From: Hyphomicrobiales bacterium
GTDB lineage: Bacteria; Pseudomonadota; Alphaproteobacteria; Rhizobiales; Beijerinckiaceae
NCBI GenBank assembly: GCA_028290405.1
Contig: JAQGJX010000091.1
Location: 1-46,385 of the forward strand
Direction of reading: 5' to 3'
DNA: 46,385 nt
Shown here: piece after piece, positions 24,415 to 32,522 of the stretch
Position numbering within the stretch: the first letter of the stretch is position 1
Layout: each line of letters opens with the position of its first letter
Notes under the pieces: generated by a model
What the model saw: the letters and a program-made list of their open reading frames with translations, nothing else
The model's database searches: none
What the model was told of the DNA's origin: nothing
Translations under genes and position numbers: made by a program

Positions 24415-24493
24415 GGCGCGCTCCCGTGCGGCCCCCCGCAACCGGGGAGGTACGCGGAACCAACGTTTCTCGCGCGCGAATGTTCGAGCGGCG

Positions 24494-24886
24494 TCAGCCG
24501 GCCATGGCCGCCGTCGCCTCAACCTCGATCTTGAACTCCGGCAGCGTGAAGCCGGACACCACCAGCAGCGTGGAGGCGAACGCCTCGCCCTCCACGTAGC
24601 GGCTGCGCACCGCGCCATAGATGGGGAAATACGCCCGGTCGGTGACGTAGGCGGAAAAGCGCACCACGTGCTGAAAATTCATGCCGCCCTGCTCAAGGAT
24701 TGCGCGGATGTTCTCGAAACACGCGATGGCCTGGTCCTCGACGCTCGCGGGGATGACGTCCGCCGCCGTCACGCCAAGCTGGCCGGAGGCGAACAGCAGC
24801 CGCACGCCCGGCGGCGTGAGCACGCCGTGGCTGTAGGCCGCGTAGGGCTTGCGGATGCCCGGGGGATTGAGCGGTGTCGCGATCAT
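24494..24886 (-). CDS. RidA family protein lacking the catalytic arginine
   Basis: 130-residue RidA/YjgF/UK114 protein. The pattern PYAAYSHGV, LLFASGQLGV, ACFENIRAILEQGG, VVRFSAYVTD and FKIEVEATA is clear. True RidA imine deaminases have an Arg just before the SxxxV strand (near residue 105); here the segment reads AFASTLLVV with Ala at 104, so imine deaminase activity is doubtful and one of the Arg-less Rid subfamilies is more likely. These often sit beside catabolic amidohydrolases, as here: the gene diverges from the cytosine-deaminase-like gene. Confidence 0.9.
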   Translation of the reverse strand: MIATPLNPPGIRKPYAAYSHGVLTPPGVRLLFASGQLGVTAADVIPASVEDQAIACFENIRAILEQGGMNFQHVVRFSAYVTDRAYFPIYGAVRSRYVEGEAFASTLLVVSGFTLPEFKIEVEATAAMAG

Positions 24887-24954
24887 GGAGCTAGCACGCC
24901 TCTTGCTTGGTCATGCCCACGAACAAGGCAAACGCCGCGCCAGCCGGAGGCATG

Positions 24955-26289
24955 ATGGCCGCTTACACATGGAAAATTCCCGCTGAAGACGAATACGTCC
25001 TGAGCGGCGCCCGCATTCCCCTCGCGCTCGCCGACGGGCTGACGCTGCCCGTGGCGGGCGACGGGTTGCTGGCGTGCGACATGCTGGTCGAGAAGGGCCG
25101 CCTCGCCGCAATCGCGCCTCCGGGCGCGATCGGGGGCGCGCGGCTCAACGTCGATTGCGACGGCGGACTCGTGCTGCCGCGGCTCGTCGACCTGCACACC
25201 CATCTCGACAAGGGGCACATCTGGAGCCGCCAGCCCAATCCAGACGGGACCCACTGGGGCGCGCGCACCAGCGTGATGGCGGACCGCGAGGCGAACTGGA
25301 ACGCGCAGGACCTGCGCGCGCGCATGGATTTCGCGCTGCGCTGCGCCTATGCGCACGGCACGGGCGCCATCCGCACGCACATCGACTCGCTGGGCAAGCA
25401 GGCCGCCATCACCTGGCCGCTGGTGGCCGAAATGCGCGAACTCTGGAAGGGCAGGGTGGACCTGCAGGCGGTGGCGCTCTTTCCCATCGACCTGGCGCTG
25501 ACCGATCCCGAGCAGTTCCGCGCGCTCGTCGCCATTGTGGCGGCCAACGGCGGGATCATGGGCGGCATGACGTTCCTGGGCGGCAAGCCTGACGAACGGT
25601 CCGGGGCCGCGCTGCGCCATATCTTCGAAGCCGCCGCCGCCAACGGGCTGGATCTCGATTTCCATGTGGACGAGAGCGATTCCGCAGATGCGCGCAGCCT
25701 GGGGGAGATCGCCGGCATGATCGAGGCGACGCGGTTCAAGGGCCGGGTCGTCGCCGGCCATTGCTGCTCGCTGGCCCTGGCCGACGAGGCGGAGGCCGCC
25801 GCGACCGTCGCGAAGGTGGTGGACTCGGGCATGGCGATCGTGTCGCTGCCCATGTGCAACATGTACCTGATGGGCCGCACGCAGGGCCGCACCCCGCGCT
25901 GGCGCGGCGTCACGCTCGTGCACGAATTCGCCGCCGCCGGCGCGCCCGTGTCGGTCGCGAGCGACAACACCCGCGACCCGTTCTACGCCTACGGCGACCT
26001 CGACATGATCGAGGTCTACCGCGAAGCCGTGCGCATCCTGCAAATAGACCATTCCGGCCCGCAATGGCCGCGCATCGTGTCCTCCACGCCCGCTTCCGTG
26101 ATGGGCCTCAAAGAGAGCGGAACCCTGCGGGCGGGCGATCCGGCCGATCTGATCCTGCTGCGCGCGCGCTCTTTCAACGAACTCGTGTCGCGCCCGCAAA
26201 ACGACCGGGCCGTCCTGGTCAACGGCAAATCCATCGACACGACGCCGCCTGATTACCGCGAACTCGACGCCGCGCTGGGCGCCGGATAA
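24955..26289 (+). CDS. amidohydrolase, cytosine-deaminase-like
   Basis: 444-residue amidohydrolase of the CodA-like group. The composite domain opens the protein (VLSGARIPL...LLACDMLVEKGRLAAI), then DLHTHLDKGHIW with metal-binding His81 and His83, THIDSLG, DFHVDESDSADA (third His and the conserved Glu/Asp), AGHCCSLA (fourth His) and ASDNTRDPFYAYGDLDM with the catalytic Asp. These signatures are those of cytosine/isocytosine deaminases and related ring-opening enzymes. Two adjacent ATGs at 24952 and 24955 follow GGAGG; I take the second for better spacing, and an ATG at 24913 is also possible. The N-heterocycle substrate is inference. Confidence 0.87.
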   Translation: MAAYTWKIPAEDEYVLSGARIPLALADGLTLPVAGDGLLACDMLVEKGRLAAIAPPGAIGGARLNVDCDGGLVLPRLVDLHTHLDKGHIWSRQPNPDGTHWGARTSVMADREANWNAQDLRARMDFALRCAYAHGTGAIRTHIDSLGKQAAITWPLVAEMRELWKGRVDLQAVALFPIDLALTDPEQFRALVAIVAANGGIMGGMTFLGGKPDERSGAALRHIFEAAAANGLDLDFHVDESDSADARSLGEIAGMIEATRFKGRVVAGHCCSLALADEAEAAATVAKVVDSGMAIVSLPMCNMYLMGRTQGRTPRWRGVTLVHEFAAAGAPVSVASDNTRDPFYAYGDLDMIEVYREAVRILQIDHSGPQWPRIVSSTPASVMGLKESGTLRAGDPADLILLRARSFNELVSRPQNDRAVLVNGKSIDTTPPDYRELDAALGAG

Positions 26290-26311
26290 TCAGGTCTTGG
26301 CGCGCAGCAAG

Positions 26312-26333
26312 GCCCGGGCGATTGCGCCCGGGC
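26312..26333. terminator. 9-bp GC hairpin between convergent genes
   Basis: GCCCGGGCG and CGCCCGGGC form a perfect stem with an ATTG loop, 22 bases after the amidohydrolase stop and 21 bases from the end of the opposing creatininase-like gene. No T tract, so strength is uncertain. Confidence 0.55.
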
Positions 26334-26354
26334 AGGCTCGCCGCGCAAGAGAAT

Positions 26355-27143
26355 TTACGCGATGTCCTCGATGGGAAACCGCGCGATTTCCCGAAGCAGC
26401 TCGATGAACCCGAGCGCCTGATGCTCGGCCGTGAGGCGGCCCTTCTCGGCGGTGGCGAGGGAGGCGTCTCCCACGGCGCCGTCGGGATTGAGGTCCGTGC
26501 AGATCCAGCCGAAGGCGTGCAGCCCCGTGGGCTTGAGGTATTTATACGTTTTCTCGAGCTCCGCCGCGCGGGGCGGGAAGTCGCGCACGTGCTCCATGCG
26601 CACCCTGTCGGGGCGAAAATGCAGCATCTGCGACGTCTCGATGTCGCCCGCGTGAATGCCGTGCGCGGCCTCCAGCGCCGTGTACATGCCCTCCGGCAGG
26701 CCGAAACGGCGCCATTGGGTGAGCACGGCGAGCATGTTGAAGCGCACGCGCAACTCGCGGGTCACCACCGAGAGCAATTCGGCGTTGCCCCCGTGGGAGT
26801 TGATGAACACCATCTTGCGCAGCCCGGCGCGGTGCACGCACTCGCCCAGCTCCACCCACATGCGCAAGGCTGTCTCGGCCGAAAACGTCAGCGTGCCCGG
26901 ATGGCGCGCATGCTCGTTCGACTTGCCGACCGACATCATGGGCATGATGAGGATCGAGACGTCGTCCGGCAGGCGATTCACCAGCTCGGCGATCATGCCT
27001 TCGCCCAGCGTGGCGTCGGTGGAGACTGCGAGATGGGGCCCGTGCTGCTCGATGGCCGCCACGGGCAGCACCGCAATGGTCTTCTGCGGATCGAGCGCGC
27101 GAAACTCCGCGCTGGTCAGGTCGGCCCAGTAGAGCTTTCTCAT
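26355..27143 (-). CDS. creatininase family protein (module A)
   Basis: 262-residue member of the creatinine amidohydrolase superfamily, metal-dependent cyclic-amide hydrolases that also include formamide deformylases and MftE-like peptidases. Metal ligands are present: Glu32, His34 and Asp43 in AIEQHGPHLAVSTDA, His117 in NSHGGN and Glu169 in HAGDIETS. The Trp residues that bind creatinine are not obviously conserved, so another lactam is likely. Its ATG overlaps the FAD-oxidase stop in ATGA, and it is the last gene of the six-gene Rieske operon. A paralogue lies at 35588-36421. Confidence 0.9.
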   Translation of the reverse strand: MRKLYWADLTSAEFRALDPQKTIAVLPVAAIEQHGPHLAVSTDATLGEGMIAELVNRLPDDVSILIMPMMSVGKSNEHARHPGTLTFSAETALRMWVELGECVHRAGLRKMVFINSHGGNAELLSVVTRELRVRFNMLAVLTQWRRFGLPEGMYTALEAAHGIHAGDIETSQMLHFRPDRVRMEHVRDFPPRAAELEKTYKYLKPTGLHAFGWICTDLNPDGAVGDASLATAEKGRLTAEHQALGFIELLREIARFPIEDIA

Positions 27144-28519
27144 TCGGCGGCCTTGGGCGTGAAGCTGCGCATCTTGCCCGGGTTCAGCAGTCCCGCCGGG
27201 TCCACGGCGTGCTTGAATCCAAGCTGGTCCGCGTCCGCGCGCTTGTGGCGGCTGCCGTCCTCCAGGGTGAAGACATGCGGGTTCGCGACCATCACGCCGT
27301 TGGCTTCATAGATCCGGATGATCTCGTTCAGGCGCTCCGGGGTCGTATAGCGGATGACCGGCAGCCCGCTGGCGGTCATTTTGCCGCCGAAGCGAATGAA
27401 CTCCAGATGCTGCATCTGCTCGTCGCCGAACATGCCGCTCATCAGCTCGATGCTTTCCAGCAGCCTGTCGTGGGGGAACAGCGTTTGCAGATAGGTGACG
27501 CCGCGATCCACCTTGAGCACCTGAAGGGTCGTGTGGTTCCAGGTGTATTCGTAGATGGGCGTTTCCTTCGGGCTCTCGTCGGAGGGCGCCTCGTAGACGA
27601 TTGCGCCGCGCGCCCCGATGATATCCTTGAACACGGCCACGAAGGGCTCGGCGATCATGCAGCTCAGCAGGCTTGAGCCCTGCGGGCACAGCTTGCCGAT
27701 GGGGTTGAAATACGTCGGCAGGGGAGCGGCGGCGACCGAGAGCAGCTTCTTCACCACCCCGTCGGCCAGCGCGACGTCGTAGGCCGCGCGGGCTGCGTCC
27801 ATGAACGTCTCGAACACGACGCCAACGTCCACCCACGTCCAGGCGGGCGCCAGCGGCATGTCCACCCGGGTGATGATGCCCGTGGTGCCATAGGCGCGGT
27901 TGACCTTCTGGGCGGCGTCCGCCTCAAGGTCGATGATGCGCGGGGTCGCCTCCACGGTGACCACGCGGGCGCTCAGGATGTTGCCGGGCTCGCGCAAGCC
28001 CCCGTAGGTGACGGAGCCGACGCCGCCGGAACCGCCGGCCACGAAGCCCGCCACGAACGCGGAGCGCTTGGTGGACGGGTGCATGCGCAATTCCCAGCCC
28101 GTGGGGCGCAATTGCGTGTCGATGTCGACGAGCTTGGCGCCCGGCTCCACGCTGACGCGGCCCGGGACGCTGGAGACGATGGCGTTCATTTTCGACATAT
28201 CGAGAACCACGCCGCCGTGCAGCGGGACGCACTGGCCGTAATTGCCCGTGCCGCCGCCGCGCGGGGTGATCGGCACCCCGTGCTTCGCGCAGGCCGCGGC
28301 CACGCGCACCACGTCGGCCTCGTCGCGCGGGACCACGATCACGTCCGCGACCTTGCCGGCGAGCGCCTCGTTGAGGATGGGGCTGTACCAGAAATAGTCG
28401 CGCGACTTGCGGCGGATGCTCGGGCCATCCTCCAGCACCGGCACGCCAGCGATGTCGGCCAGCAGGGCTTCGACGGCGGCCGGTCGGGCCGCGGGATCAA
28501 GAACGGAAACGTCGCTCAT
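27140..28519 (-). CDS. FAD-binding oxidase, PCMH/VAO type (module A)
   Basis: 459-residue flavoprotein of the vanillyl-alcohol-oxidase superfamily. The FAD-binding half shows PITPRGGGTGNYGQCVPLHGG (84-104) for the pyrophosphate, GWELRMHPSTK and FVAGGSGGVGSVTYGGLREPGNI; the C-terminal FAD-linked-oxidase domain ends HAVDPAGLLNPGKM, a signature of the family. The upstream ATG at 28519 overlaps the Rieske gene stop by 4 bases (ATGA) and has GAGG before it, although the open frame continues upstream. It probably dehydrogenates a hydroxy acid, phenol or lactol. A homologue of similar size with many shared blocks lies at 34196. Confidence 0.92.
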   Translation of the reverse strand: MSDVSVLDPAARPAAVEALLADIAGVPVLEDGPSIRRKSRDYFWYSPILNEALAGKVADVIVVPRDEADVVRVAAACAKHGVPITPRGGGTGNYGQCVPLHGGVVLDMSKMNAIVSSVPGRVSVEPGAKLVDIDTQLRPTGWELRMHPSTKRSAFVAGFVAGGSGGVGSVTYGGLREPGNILSARVVTVEATPRIIDLEADAAQKVNRAYGTTGIITRVDMPLAPAWTWVDVGVVFETFMDAARAAYDVALADGVVKKLLSVAAAPLPTYFNPIGKLCPQGSSLLSCMIAEPFVAVFKDIIGARGAIVYEAPSDESPKETPIYEYTWNHTTLQVLKVDRGVTYLQTLFPHDRLLESIELMSGMFGDEQMQHLEFIRFGGKMTASGLPVIRYTTPERLNEIIRIYEANGVMVANPHVFTLEDGSRHKRADADQLGFKHAVDPAGLLNPGKMRSFTPKAAE

Positions 28520-29529
28520 CGCGGAACCTCGATTTCGCCGTGCTGCTTCAGCAGCTCCAGCAATTGCTTGCGCATGATGATGCCCGGCCGGTCGGAGGGC
28601 ATGTGCATTTCTATCTTGCGGCTCAGGTCCACGATGGCGTCCGGGTCGGTGGATTCCAGCGCGTCCTTGTCCTCGGCGATGATGGCCGCGTCCCAGTCGA
28701 TCAGCTCCTGCGCGGAGCACTGCTCCTCGGTGTCGTTGCGATAGAGAAGCTGCACCACCTGGATGGAGCCGTCGTCGATGGGCGTCGCGCAGTTGAAGAT
28801 GATGTGCCGCAGCCCCGACGGGTACGTGATGTCGAGCCGCCGCGAGAAGGGCAGGTACCATTTGTTGTGCATGTCGCGCGTCGTGTAGGGCTCGGCGGTG
28901 CCCGTCACCCGCACCGCGTGGGGCGGATTGACGATGCGCACGATGGTCTGCGCGTCGAACCCGTAATCGGTCTCGGTGATCTCGTACTTTTCCGGCCGGG
29001 GCCGCTCGGTGTCGCCGAACGTTCCCTTGTGCACGAAGGAGAAGTGCGCGTTGTCGAACGAGTTCTCCATGAGCCGCAGCGCTGAGGTGTTCCACTTGTC
29101 GTAGAACTGGTGGATGCGGCGATAGCCGGGCGCCCCCTCTTCGGGAATTTCCGGAATGGGCCGCAGCGGCTCCTCCAGCGCCACCCACACGTAACCGTAG
29201 CGGTCGGCGGCGTGGTAGGCGGGCACGCGGGCGTCCGGCAGCGGCTGCTCGGGGGGGAATTGCGGAATGGCGACGAGCTTGCCGGCGCTGTTGTATTCCC
29301 ACCCGTGATAGCCGCAGGCGATGTTGCCGTTCTGCGACGCGCCTTTCGACAGTTTGGCGGTCCTGTGGCAGCAGCGGTCCTGCAGGGCGGCGGGCTTTCC
29401 GTCCGGCCCTTCGAACAGGACGATGTTCTCTCCCAGCAGCTTGAAGGCCTGGGGGCCTTCGCCGAGCGCGGCGGTGGGCACGGTCGCGTACCAGAATTTC
29501 CGCAGAACTTTCTGACGTGTGTTCAGCAT
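28516..29529 (-). CDS. Rieske 2Fe-2S non-heme iron oxygenase
   Basis: 337-residue oxygenase. The Rieske cluster ligands are Cys53, His55 (RCCHR), Cys72 and His75 (CGYHGW), spaced CxH-16-CxxH. The mononuclear iron site is NSFDNAHFSFVH with His162 and His167 and bridging Asp159. The size and single-component look resemble O-demethylases and aromatic or terpenoid monooxygenases of the VanA-like group. No ferredoxin or reductase gene is adjacent, so electrons must come from elsewhere. The ATG at 29529 is chosen over an upstream in-frame start by its AAGGA site. Located between the ABC permease and the FAD oxidase in one operon. Confidence 0.92.
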   Translation of the reverse strand: MLNTRQKVLRKFWYATVPTAALGEGPQAFKLLGENIVLFEGPDGKPAALQDRCCHRTAKLSKGASQNGNIACGYHGWEYNSAGKLVAIPQFPPEQPLPDARVPAYHAADRYGYVWVALEEPLRPIPEIPEEGAPGYRRIHQFYDKWNTSALRLMENSFDNAHFSFVHKGTFGDTERPRPEKYEITETDYGFDAQTIVRIVNPPHAVRVTGTAEPYTTRDMHNKWYLPFSRRLDITYPSGLRHIIFNCATPIDDGSIQVVQLLYRNDTEEQCSAQELIDWDAAIIAEDKDALESTDPDAIVDLSRKIEMHMPSDRPGIIMRKQLLELLKQHGEIEVPR

Positions 29530-29551
29530 GGGTCGGTCCTTGCGACGAGGT

Positions 29552-30352
29552 TCAGGTTTCAGCCGTGATTTCGCTTTCATGCCAGCCGCCCAGCGCGAGC
29601 TTGGAAAGCCCCGCCATGAGGACGAACATGAGAATGCCCGCGACTGCGATCAGCAGCAGCGCGGCGAACATGCGCGGGATGTCGAGCTGGAATCCCGCCT
29701 GGAGGATTTCATACGCCAGCCCGGAGCTGCGCCCGCCCGTGCCCGCCACGAACTCCGCCACCACGGCGCCGATGAGCGCGAGCCCGCTGGAGATGCGCAG
29801 GCCGGCGAAGAAATAGGGCAGCGCGCTGGGGATGCGCAGCCGCAGCAGCGTCGCGGTGCGGTTGGCCTTGTTCATGCGAAACAGGTTCTGCAAACCCTGG
29901 TCGACGCTGCGCAGCCCGATGGTCGTGTTGGAGATCATCGGGAACAGCGCGACCAGCGTGGCGCAGACGGTGAGCGCCACCTGCGTGTTCTTCACCAGAA
30001 TGATGATGAGCGGCGCGATGGCCACGATGGGCGTCACCTGCAGCAGCACCGCGTAGGGGAAGAAGCTGATCTCGATGAAACGGCTCTGCACGAACATGAA
30101 GGCGATCAGCGTTCCCAGCAGCACGGCGAAGAAGAACGCCTGGAAGGTCACCTTCATGGTGACGTAGAGGGCGCCCAGCAGCGGATACCAATCCTTGGCG
30201 AGCGAGCCGTAGATGTCGCTGGGCTTGGGGAACAGGTAGACGGGCACGGCCCAGTGCCGGCAGGCGTATTCCCAGACGCCCAGCAGAAGCGCGCCGATGA
30301 GAAGCGGCGCGCCCACGCGCACGAAACGGTCGGATTCGATGAGCGGCTTCAT
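29552..30352 (-). CDS. ABC transporter permease (NitT/TauT/SsuC type)
   Basis: 266-residue inner-membrane permease with about six helices. The EAA loop for contact with the ATPase reads RIPSALPYFFAGLRISSGLALIGAVVAEF in the C-terminal third. Family members import nitrate, sulfonates, taurine or pyrimidine precursors. The start overlaps the ATPase stop in ATGA. Together with the ATPase and receptor it forms a complete importer that feeds the Rieske oxygenase of the same operon. Confidence 0.94.
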   Translation of the reverse strand: MKPLIESDRFVRVGAPLLIGALLLGVWEYACRHWAVPVYLFPKPSDIYGSLAKDWYPLLGALYVTMKVTFQAFFFAVLLGTLIAFMFVQSRFIEISFFPYAVLLQVTPIVAIAPLIIILVKNTQVALTVCATLVALFPMISNTTIGLRSVDQGLQNLFRMNKANRTATLLRLRIPSALPYFFAGLRISSGLALIGAVVAEFVAGTGGRSSGLAYEILQAGFQLDIPRMFAALLLIAVAGILMFVLMAGLSKLALGGWHESEITAET

Positions 30353-31200
30353 GCGTCAGGGTCCATGGCGCTGGAGCGTTGGGGAAGCGAAGCGTCCGCG
30401 AGCCATGCCGAGAGCTGGCGGCACAGGTCGGCGAAGCGCGCGGATTCACGGAAGCTTTCGTCGCGCGGCATCGGCTCGTCGATCTCCATCACCTTGAAGA
30501 TGCGCCCCGGCCGCGCAGCCATGACGGCGACGCGCGTGGAGAGGAACACCGCCTCGTAGATGGAGTGAGTGACGAACACGCTGGTGAGCTTGCGCTCCCA
30601 CCAGAGCGCCAGCAGGTCAGCGTCCAGCTTGTTGCGGGTGAACTCGTCCAGCGCCCCGAAGGGCTCGTCCATCAGCAACAGGTTGGGGTCGGTGACCAGC
30701 GCGCGCGCGATGGAGACGCGCATGCGCATGCCGCCGGACAATTGGCGTGGATACCGGTCGCCGAACCCATCGAGGCCGACGCGCTTCAGCGCGTCCGCCA
30801 CTTTCGGGGCCGAGACGGACTTGGGCACGCCCGCCAGATCGAGCGGAAGCCGCACGTTGGCTTCGATGCGCGACCAGGGCATGAGCGTCGCGTCCTGGAA
30901 GACGAACGCGAGCTTCTTGCCAGCTTCGCCCACCTGGTCGAACCCGCCCCGCCACCACACCAGCCGTCCGTCGGTCGGCTCGATGAGGTTGGCGACGAGC
31001 TTGAGCAACGTGCTCTTGCCGCAGCCGGATGGGCCGATCAGCGTCAGGAATTCGCCGTCGCGGATCGAAAGGTCCACGGGCGCCAGCGCTTTCGTGCCGT
31101 CCGCGAAGGTTTTCGTAGCCGAGAGGACCTCGACCACCGGCGGAGCGGGCTCCGTCGGGGTCGCGTGTCCGGCTGTCATGGCGGGAGCGAGAGTGAGCAC
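30349..31200 (-). CDS. ABC transporter ATP-binding protein (NitT/TauT type)
   Basis: 283-residue ATPase. Walker A GPSGCGKST near 55-63, Q-loop FVFQDATLMPW, signature LSGGM near 157, Walker B LLLMDEPFGALDE and switch His in VFVTHSIYEAVF. All catalytic motifs intact. I give the GTG at 31200; an ATG at 31179 shortens it by 7 residues, and neither has a clear ribosome site, so translation may be coupled to the receptor stop 12 bases upstream. The C-terminal 25 residues extend beyond the usual domain. Confidence 0.93.
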   Translation of the reverse strand: MLTLAPAMTAGHATPTEPAPPVVEVLSATKTFADGTKALAPVDLSIRDGEFLTLIGPSGCGKSTLLKLVANLIEPTDGRLVWWRGGFDQVGEAGKKLAFVFQDATLMPWSRIEANVRLPLDLAGVPKSVSAPKVADALKRVGLDGFGDRYPRQLSGGMRMRVSIARALVTDPNLLLMDEPFGALDEFTRNKLDADLLALWWERKLTSVFVTHSIYEAVFLSTRVAVMAARPGRIFKVMEIDEPMPRDESFRESARFADLCRQLSAWLADASLPQRSSAMDPDA

Positions 31201-31212
31201 GGGTTCAGCCGA

Positions 31213-32241
31213 TCACATGAGGATCTTGAGGTCTTTGACGAAGCGGTCGGTGAAGCCCGCCTTCCAGTCGACTTCCGGCTTCAGCAGGCCGGCCTTGACA
31301 AGGAAGTCGTACGTCGCCTTCCAGCGCGCCTCGGTGATGATGCCGACGCCCATGGTGGCCGCGTCGCCGCCGTCCACCGCCTTGATGCGCTTCAGCTCCG
31401 AGACCGCGTAGGCGATCTGGTCGTCCGCCATCTTCGGGTTGGCGGCCTTGATGAGCGCGTTGGCGGGCTCGGGGTTCTTCAGGTATTCGCGCCAGCCTTC
31501 GAGAGAGGCCTTCACGAATTTCGCCGTCACCTCGGGGTTCTTGTCCACGTAGGCCTTCGTGCTCACGATGGTCGTGCCGTAGACCGGATAGCCCTGCTCG
31601 GCCATGAGATAGAAGTTCACCTTCAGGCCCTGCTGGCGCGCCGAATAGGGTTCGGACGACACATAGCCCTGCTGCACCACGTTCTTGTCGGCTGCGAAGG
31701 GCTGAAGGTTGAACGTGTAGGGGCGGAGCTGCTCGTCGGAATAGCCGTACTTCGTCTTGAGCCAGGGCCAGAACGTCATGCGGCTGGACGACGCGATGAG
31801 GATCGGCTTGTCCTTCAGGCCGTCGATGCCCTTCACGTCCTCGTGGGTCATGATGCCCTGGAGGTCGAACTGGAAGGACGTGCCGACGGTGGTGACCTGG
31901 ATGCCCTGTTCCAGCGCCTTCAGCACCTGGATGTCATAGCCCATCATGTAGTCGGTTTCGCCGGCCAGCATCAGCTGCAACGCGTTGACCTGCGGGCCGC
32001 CCATCTTGATGGTGACGTCCAGGCCCGCCTTTTCGTAGAGGCCGGCGGCCTTGGCGGCGTAGAAGCCGCCGTGCTCGGCCTGCGCATACCAGCTCGTCAG
32101 GAAGTTCACCTTCGTCTGCGCGAACGCCGGGCCCGCCGTCAGGGCGGCCACGCCCAGCACGGCGGCGGCAGGCAAAGCGACGCCGGATACGCGCGAGGCG
32201 GCGCGTGCAATGAAACGGCTGAGGGGTTCAATTCGTGACAT
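31213..32241 (-). CDS. ABC transporter substrate-binding protein (NMT1/THI5-like)
   Basis: 342-residue exported receptor with signal peptide core VSGVALPAAAVLGVAALTAG and a cut near AFAQ. Mature segment TKVNFLTSWYAQAEHGGFYAAKAAGLYEKAGLDV is typical of NMT1/THI5-like receptors for pyrimidine precursors, sulfonates and aromatic amines; the aromatic pairs WY and WPW suggest stacking with a ring. The ATG at 32241 has GGAGACG upstream. First gene of the six-gene operon; it reads away from the CocE-type gene at 32523. Confidence 0.92.
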   Translation of the reverse strand: MSRIEPLSRFIARAASRVSGVALPAAAVLGVAALTAGPAFAQTKVNFLTSWYAQAEHGGFYAAKAAGLYEKAGLDVTIKMGGPQVNALQLMLAGETDYMMGYDIQVLKALEQGIQVTTVGTSFQFDLQGIMTHEDVKGIDGLKDKPILIASSSRMTFWPWLKTKYGYSDEQLRPYTFNLQPFAADKNVVQQGYVSSEPYSARQQGLKVNFYLMAEQGYPVYGTTIVSTKAYVDKNPEVTAKFVKASLEGWREYLKNPEPANALIKAANPKMADDQIAYAVSELKRIKAVDGGDAATMGVGIITEARWKATYDFLVKAGLLKPEVDWKAGFTDRFVKDLKILM

Positions 32242-32522
32242 GGGCGTTCGTCTCCGCGAAGCGAAATAGCGAATGGACGTAAGCAAGCCGAATGCCAGCG
32301 CGCTTAGCCCGCGGGAGCCGCCCCTGGCTCCGGCTCTGCGCGGCCTCCGACAGGGCCCGCCGCTCTGCCTTCATTGTGCGCAGTGAGCTTCTCTGCACAC
32401 CGATTGCGCACATCTTTCGCGCAGAGCCTCATTGTTGGTCATCGTGCGCAGGGTCGAGCGCCTTCGCGCCGCGTGGCATATCGGTTGCACGCCCTGCGGG
32501 ACCAAGCCGATAGCGAGGACCA
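32242..32522. promoter_or_regulatory. divergent control region with three TGCGCA palindromes
   Basis: 281-base gap between the Rieske/ABC operon and the CocE/FAD-oxidase operon. TGCGCA occurs at 32377-32382, 32405-32410 and 32445-32450, in contexts ATTGTGCGCAGTG, GATTGCGCACATC and CATCGTGCGCAGG, all within 75 bases. The composite half-sites ATTGTGCGCA and TGCGCACA fit one regulator. I could not fix -35/-10 boxes. Confidence 0.4.

Noticed and set aside
32242-32522. Small gene candidates in the divergent region (frames of about 60-73 codons)
   Set aside because: Arg/Ser/Ala-rich translations, no ribosome site, and overlap with the palindrome cluster.
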